Source: Silene noctiflora (Eukaryota; Streptophyta; Magnoliopsida; Caryophyllales; Caryophyllaceae). Taken from it: a stretch of 22,528 bases of DNA. The notes under the pieces are model-generated. The model was not told the DNA's origin. It saw nothing but the letters and a program-made list of their open reading frames with translations, and did no database searches. The first letter of the stretch is position 1. Every line of letters begins with the position of its first letter. A program made the translations under genes and the position numbers. This document shows, piece after piece, positions 18,587 to 22,528 of the stretch. Location of the stretch: contig VHZZ01000126.1 in assembly GCA_009801015.1 (NCBI GenBank), positions 149,581 through 172,108 on the forward strand, in the 5' to 3' direction.

Positions 18587-18749
18587 GTTTAAGACGGATA
18601 ATTATCCGTCTTAAACTTAATACGGGTTAAATACATACCGTATTAAATGGCAAGTTACATAGGAAATGCCAAAAATTTTGTCTTTATTATCACTAAGTGG
18701 TAGTATTTGATCCATTTTAAGCATAGAACGAATAATATCCGTCTTAAAC
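18587..18749. mobile_element. MITE opening with a 30-bp perfect palindrome
   Basis: 18587-18616 is a perfect palindrome with half-site GTTTAAGACGGATAA. The same motif inverted (TATCCGTCTTAAAC) closes the block at 18749. The 163-bp unit therefore has inverted termini GTTTAAGACGGATA. It shares the AAGACGGATA core with the hairpin at 18849. No target duplication was recognised. Confidence 0.55.
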
Positions 18750-18848
18750 AAGACCTATTGATTAATAAAAGTTCTATGTCGTGTCAATCATGTGCAGGGT
18801 TCTATATCGTCTTTAAATTTGTTATTACAGAAAGTCTTCCTTAAGATA

Positions 18849-18997
18849 ACCACTATCCGTATCCGTCTTAAGGTTAAGACGGATAGTGACCCTCTCACAC
18901 AAATGTGAGTGGGAGGCAAATGGGTATATTCATTTCCCACCCACTTGCATTTGTGTGAGAGACCACTATCCGTCTTAAGTTTAAGACGGATAGTGGT
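18849..18997. mobile_element. 149-bp near-complete hairpin MITE
   Basis: The arms start ACCACTATCCG on both strands and pair along most of their length (CTCTCACACAAATG in both arms), around a centre near AAATGGGTATATTCATTT. Each arm also contains its own near-palindrome, CCGTCTTAAG/GTTAAGACGG, so secondary hairpins are possible. A typical source of 24-nt siRNA in plants; no ORF. Confidence 0.75.
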
Positions 18998-19075
18998 CGT
19001 TTTAAATAAGAATTTGTGTTGTTATTATATCCCTAATACAAATTCAGGCTAGTTACTTAAACATGTTAGATGATA

Positions 19076-19110
19076 CTAGTGTAGATCCCGTGCGAATGCA
19101 CGATATATTA
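19076..19110 (-). mobile_element. Helitron-like 3' terminus
   Basis: On the minus strand the sequence runs through a hairpin CGTGC-ATTC-GCACG (19102-19089), then 12 nt to CTAG followed by T. This matches the Helitron 3' rule (short GC hairpin, CTRR end, insertion before T). The element would extend to higher coordinates; its 5' end was not found, so it may be truncated. Confidence 0.55.
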
Positions 19111-19742
19111 GATTGTCATATATAGAGAATTTAACACTTAGAGCTAATAATAATAATAATAATATACAAATGAACTTTGAATTTATTTTTAAGTATCCAC
19201 AACTTTTAATGTAATACTAAGAATTAAAATATAGCGAATTTTATATTTTTTACTCTGAATAAAATTGACCATGTAACTAAAACCATTTTTTGTTAAATAG
19301 TTTATGATAAAAAAAAATAAGATTGTCAATTTAATTACATAAAGTTATGCTTATTTTTAAAATTTTAAAGCCTCTGATAAAGCATATAACCATTTTTGTA
19401 ATTTTTGTTACAATATACGGAGTAACAATTTAAATGAGTAACAAATATAAAGAATAAAAAAGTGAAAAAATACACACTGATTTTAATAATACGAGTAAAA
19501 TATGCATACGTTTTAAATATAAATATTTACGACATTTAAGCTACATATATTGGACTAATGAGATAATAATGAATAAAATACATTTGGCCAAACTATAAAA
19601 TATGCGGTGTTTGATAAAATATTGTGACACATAAAGACCAAATAAAAGATCCAATATATATTCAGATAAAGTTAGGCCCAAATTTTAGCTAAAAGCATCT
19701 AGGCGGAATTTTTTTTCATTTTTCTTATTCTTTTAGTATAAA
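19111..19742. other. Very AT-rich stretch, nothing recognised
   Basis: Probably the body of the Helitron-like element ending at 19076. It contains a short AAT run near 19147 and no coding signal. Confidence 0.45.
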
Positions 19743-20052
19743 GGAGGTGTTTGGAAACTTAAAATTGGAATTAAATTTCAAAAATTGGACATTTTAACTG
19801 TTTGGAAACCCTTAAAATTTGGAATTAGAATCGAATTCAATTCCTTAGTAATTCCAACCTAGTTAAAATTTGGGGCTCCCAAATCCCTACCATATAGTAG
19901 TCATTTTAATTTCATTACTATTTACGTTTTTTTCTTGTGATGTAAGTTTCATTGGAATATTTTTATTTATGATATTTTTTTCAATCTCAAATATTTTCGG
20001 TGACAATATTCCCACTCCGCCCAATTTCAATTCCATGGATTTTCCAAACAGA
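19743..20052. mobile_element. Degenerate Tourist-like MITE
   Basis: The left end GGAGGTGTTTGGAAACTT and the inverse of the right end GTCTGTTTGGAAAATCC share TGTTTGGAAA. AATTGGAATT-like motifs recur inside. The right boundary and target duplication are unclear. Confidence 0.4.
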
Positions 20053-20277
20053 CTTTTGGAATTGAATTTAAATTAAATTCAAACATTTAATTTTTAAAAT
20101 TGAAATCACGAAAATTTTCGCGGTTCAAACCCAGTCTATTTGTTTTCTCTACTCCACACTCAATTTGCGTAAGCCATATTTAGTATTTACGACGTTTAAT
20201 TTTGATCCACTTAATTCATCAAAACGGGTGAATATCAAAATAATTATTGTTACTGTCAAAAAAAAGTTTGTTAATTA

Positions 20278-20483
20278 CTCCCTCTGTTCCGGTTATATAT
20301 TGTCCTTTTTCGTTTTGAGGTGTCAGTCAATTGTTATCCTTTCTATTTTAAGAATGAACTCGATGAACAATTTGATTATTCACACTCAATTTATTCCAAT
20401 TGTTATTTAGTAATTGACCATCTCCCTTTACCTTGGTCTTTGTGCCAAAACCAAATGACAATAATTGACCGAAACGGAAGGAG
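20278..20483. mobile_element. Stowaway-type MITE
   Basis: 206 bp flanked by TA. The left end is CTCCCTCTGTTCCGG and the right end is ...AATTGACCGAAACGGAAGGAG. It shares CTTGGTCTTTGTGCCAAAA with the 9653 element in opposite orientation. Confidence 0.8.
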
Positions 20484-20485
20484 TA

Positions 20486-20957
20486 ATAATTAGTGGGCCT
20501 TGTTGCAATTAGGCCAGTCTTGCGTATAACTTATAAGACAATTTTTACAACAATTTGTGATTTAAAAAGTTAATTTGTTTTGGGCCCTTTGAGTTGAATA
20601 ATTGAATTGGCCCAAAGAGATGTATTGATACACTTAGGCCCACTAAGATAGTGAAAAGACGACTAAACGGGTAGGATTTTCACAATTGTTGTATCGTCGA
20701 CATTAGGTCATAGGCTTGAATCTCTCCTCCCTGGTATATTATAACTATAGTATGGTATTTGTAGGGATTGTATTCGAGAAAGTTCTAATTAAAATGTTAA
20801 CATTAATTATTTTTACATATAATGAATCTAGTATCTATAAAGTTTTGTATTAAGACGATTAATTTTTTTAGACCACCTATAGCAGTTGAAAATTCATTTT
20901 AGTGATAAAATATTTAATAAATGCAATCAGATTGGTCAGAAAGAATTAGTGAGAATT
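20486..20957. other. Intergenic spacer
   Basis: No gene recognised. A lone B-box-like GGCTTGAATCTC near 20713 has no partner A box or target repeat. Confidence 0.4.
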
Positions 20958-20978
20958 ACATTGAGCGGGATTTTTGAG

Positions 20979-21340
20979 AGAGATTTTTTTTTTTTGAGGA
21001 AAAAGGGAGGTCGGAGCCAGATTACATAGTTATAGATCGAGCTACACTAAAGCCTTGTGCATCACGGAGCATTATAGATTGAACCCCATGCGGAGGAGCA
21101 TAAATCTCATGGTCACCAAGAGGAAACCCAAGTGCCAAATTTGACAACTTATCAGCACAAAAATTAGCTTCCCTATACACATGCCGGAGTATATAATCCT
21201 CACCATCAGCTAGTAACTGTTTGCAATCATTAATAAGGGAGCCATAGGTAAGGATTTTTGTCAATTAATAGAACCAAATTAATGGACCAAATTAACAGTG
21301 GGCCCACTTACTTCATTAGTCAAACTTAGTCAAAGTTGTA
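20979..21340 (-). mobile_element. 5'-truncated LINE fragment (RNase H end)
   Basis: The block lies between 21-bp direct repeats with one mismatch (20958-20978 and 21341-21361, both starting ACATTGAGC). A plus-strand T12 at 20984-20995 is the minus-strand A tail. The minus strand codes for the end of an RNase H domain. Truncation at the 5' side and a tailed 3' end are normal for LINE insertions. Confidence 0.65.
21022..21264 (-). pseudogene. RNase H-like C-terminal fragment of a non-LTR retrotransposon
   Basis: About 80 codons ending ARSITM then TAA. LINDCKQLLADGEDYILRHV, then YREANFCADKLSNLALG, is the hallmark of the plant RNase H domain found at the end of LINE polyproteins (HVYREAN..AD.LA). 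There is no ATG start, and a stop codon precedes the frame, so this is a remnant rather than a gene. Confidence 0.7.
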
Positions 21341-21384
21341 ACATTGAGCAGGATTTTTGAGCGGGAATTTTTAAGTAATGTTAA

Positions 21385-21440
21385 TCTATATCTATATATA
21401 TTATTAAAAGAGACTTTTTTCGAGCGATATTAGAGCGTCC
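21385..21440 (+). mobile_element. Helitron-like 5' terminus
   Basis: It begins TC after A (TCTATATCTATATATATTAT, then TAAAAGAGAC), the form of plant Helitron 5' ends. It faces right, opposite to the terminus at 19076, so the two are not one element. No matching 3' end occurs before the window ends. Confidence 0.45.
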
Positions 21441-21665
21441 ACATCATCTTTTTTAGTTTTAGGAAAGTATATATTATAAAATCTTCCAAAATTATGACAA
21501 AGATACTACGTAATATTTTTAATATCAAAACTGCATTTAACATAAAATAATTTTTTGATTATCAATCTAACCAAAAAGTATAATGTGAAACATTTAGGAA
21601 GTTAGATATTTGGATTCGTAGCGAAAAATGCTTTCATTTGAGTATAAATTTCCTATTATTTACTA
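21441..21665. other. AT-rich, possible Helitron interior
   Basis: No ORF or repeat boundary was recognised between the Helitron-like start and the next Stowaway element. Confidence 0.35.
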
Positions 21666-21934
21666 CTCCCTCCCTTCCATTGAATTGTTTACATTTACTT
21701 CTTCTACAAATATTAAGAAAATGGAATATCTCTACTTTTCATATGTTTACTTACACAACTACTCTCATGTAAGCTCCTTATATTTTGGCACCCACCCACC
21801 GAAAGGTATAAAAGTAGACAATGGTATATGAGTTATTTAATTGATCAAAACATATCCATATATAGAAACGTAAACATTTAGGGGAACGAGGTAAAATAGA
21901 AAACGTAAACAATTCAATGCTATGAACGAAGCAT
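21666..21934. mobile_element. Stowaway-type MITE, right end eroded
   Basis: The left end CTCCCTCCCTTCCATTGAAT (then TGTTTAC) after TA matches the inverse of CGTAAACAATTCAATG at 21904-21919. The last bases (GAACGAAGCAT, then TA) are diverged from GAACGGAGGGAG. No coding capacity. Confidence 0.6.
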
Positions 21935-21992
21935 TATTATTTTCTCAAATTTTAATTATGATAAAAGATGTTGTATTTCTTAATATGTTATT

Positions 21993-22190
21993 TGTCTCAC
22001 ATTGAAAACTTATGTTGGTGTGGTGAATATATTACATATAAATAATAGAATTGTCGCACATTGGAAGATTACCATGCATTAGATGGGTGATCCTATGATT
22101 ATAAATATGAGTCGTTTTTGAAACTTAGGTATCAAGCAAAATCTTTTGAGACTTTTAAGTACTGTCTTATAGGACTCTTAAGAGTTTTTA
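21993..22190 (+). mobile_element. Two LTR/TRIM-like starts in tandem
   Basis: TGTCTCACATTGAAAAC at 21993 and TGTCGCACATTGGAAG at 22052 resemble the TGTCACACATCG LTR start at 18058. Each is followed by a TATA-like ATAAATA. They are 59 bp apart, with no primer site or partner LTR seen, so this is a fragment or nested insertion. Confidence 0.4.
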
Positions 22191-22528
22191 TATTAAAAAT
22201 TAAAAATTAATTAGTTTAGAAAAGTATCCTAAACAACATTTTTGATATAAAAAATATAGTGGAAATTATTTTAACTATTATCATAATTTGAATATGGTAT
22301 ATATTTCCTAAATTATATTCAATATTTAAAATTTCTATATAAAAATTGTAAATTTCATATGACAAAAAAATATTGTAAAAAATTACGAAAATAATATAAT
22401 TATATTAATGGTAAAAAAATGCTATCATTAGAGTAATTTCATAATATTTGCAAATATTTTAATTATGATAAAAAATAGAAAAAAACCGTACGAATATTAA
22501 TAGATGGTATATACTATTACATTGAAAA
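22191..22528. other. AT-rich end of window, nothing recognised
   Basis: Very low GC content, many A/T runs, no coding signal. Confidence 0.5.

Noticed and set aside
19870-20410. Plus-strand ORFs with hydrophobic stretches
   Set aside because: They fall across MITE sequence with strong AT bias and have no conserved motif.
1-22528. CRISPR array, operon or prokaryotic cassette
   Set aside because: No regularly spaced repeats; spliced plant genes and plant transposons make the window eukaryotic.

Overview
The window is nuclear DNA from a flowering plant. It is AT-rich and has two intron-containing minus-strand genes with GT-AG introns. The remaining DNA is dominated by short non-autonomous transposons (Stowaway, Tourist, hAT and hairpin MITEs, tRNA-derived SINEs, a TRIM-like LTR remnant, Helitron ends, a LINE scrap). 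The style of the repeats (CTCCCTCCGTTTCGG termini, AAGACGGATAGTG hairpins) suggests a Caryophyllales species; that is an impression from memory and was not checked by a search.

Genes. (1) About 786-4535, minus strand: the first five coding exons (220 residues) of a tandem-RRM RNA-binding protein of the UBP1-associated protein 2 (UBA2) type. The reading frame leaves the window at the low-coordinate side inside RRM2. (2) 7328-14143, minus strand: a complete seven-exon MYB-CC (GARP) transcription factor of the PHR1-like group, closest in my judgement to PHL5, predicted at 432 residues. Its fourth intron is 4.8 kb and holds several transposons. Its fifth coding exon is only 58 bp and was found from splice sites and frame. 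A weak third candidate is a 163-residue minus-strand ORF at 6294-6785. It lies inside a segment that looks retroposed (15-bp target duplication plus oligo(A)), so it is probably a retrocopy or element fragment.

Layout. 1-785: presumed intron or gene continuation, nothing recognised. 786-4535: UBA2-like gene with a Stowaway MITE in intron 1. 4536-6063: upstream region with a 540-bp hAT MITE bounded by a perfect 8-bp target duplication. 6064-6888: retroposed segment. 7328-14143: PHL5-like gene. 14165-22528: gene-poor, transposon-rich DNA with at least two well-delimited SINEs, four long inverted-repeat elements, a composite TRIM/LTR remnant with a tRNA-Met-type primer site, Helitron termini, two further Stowaway elements and a 5'-truncated LINE RNase H fragment.

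The two genes have the same orientation but no evident shared pathway: one is a probable mRNA-binding regulator, the other a probable phosphate-signalling-family transcription factor. I saw no new biological system. The most useful results are the reconstructed gene models and the exact transposon boundaries with target duplications. No tools were run; exon joins are inferred from frame, phase and family motifs.
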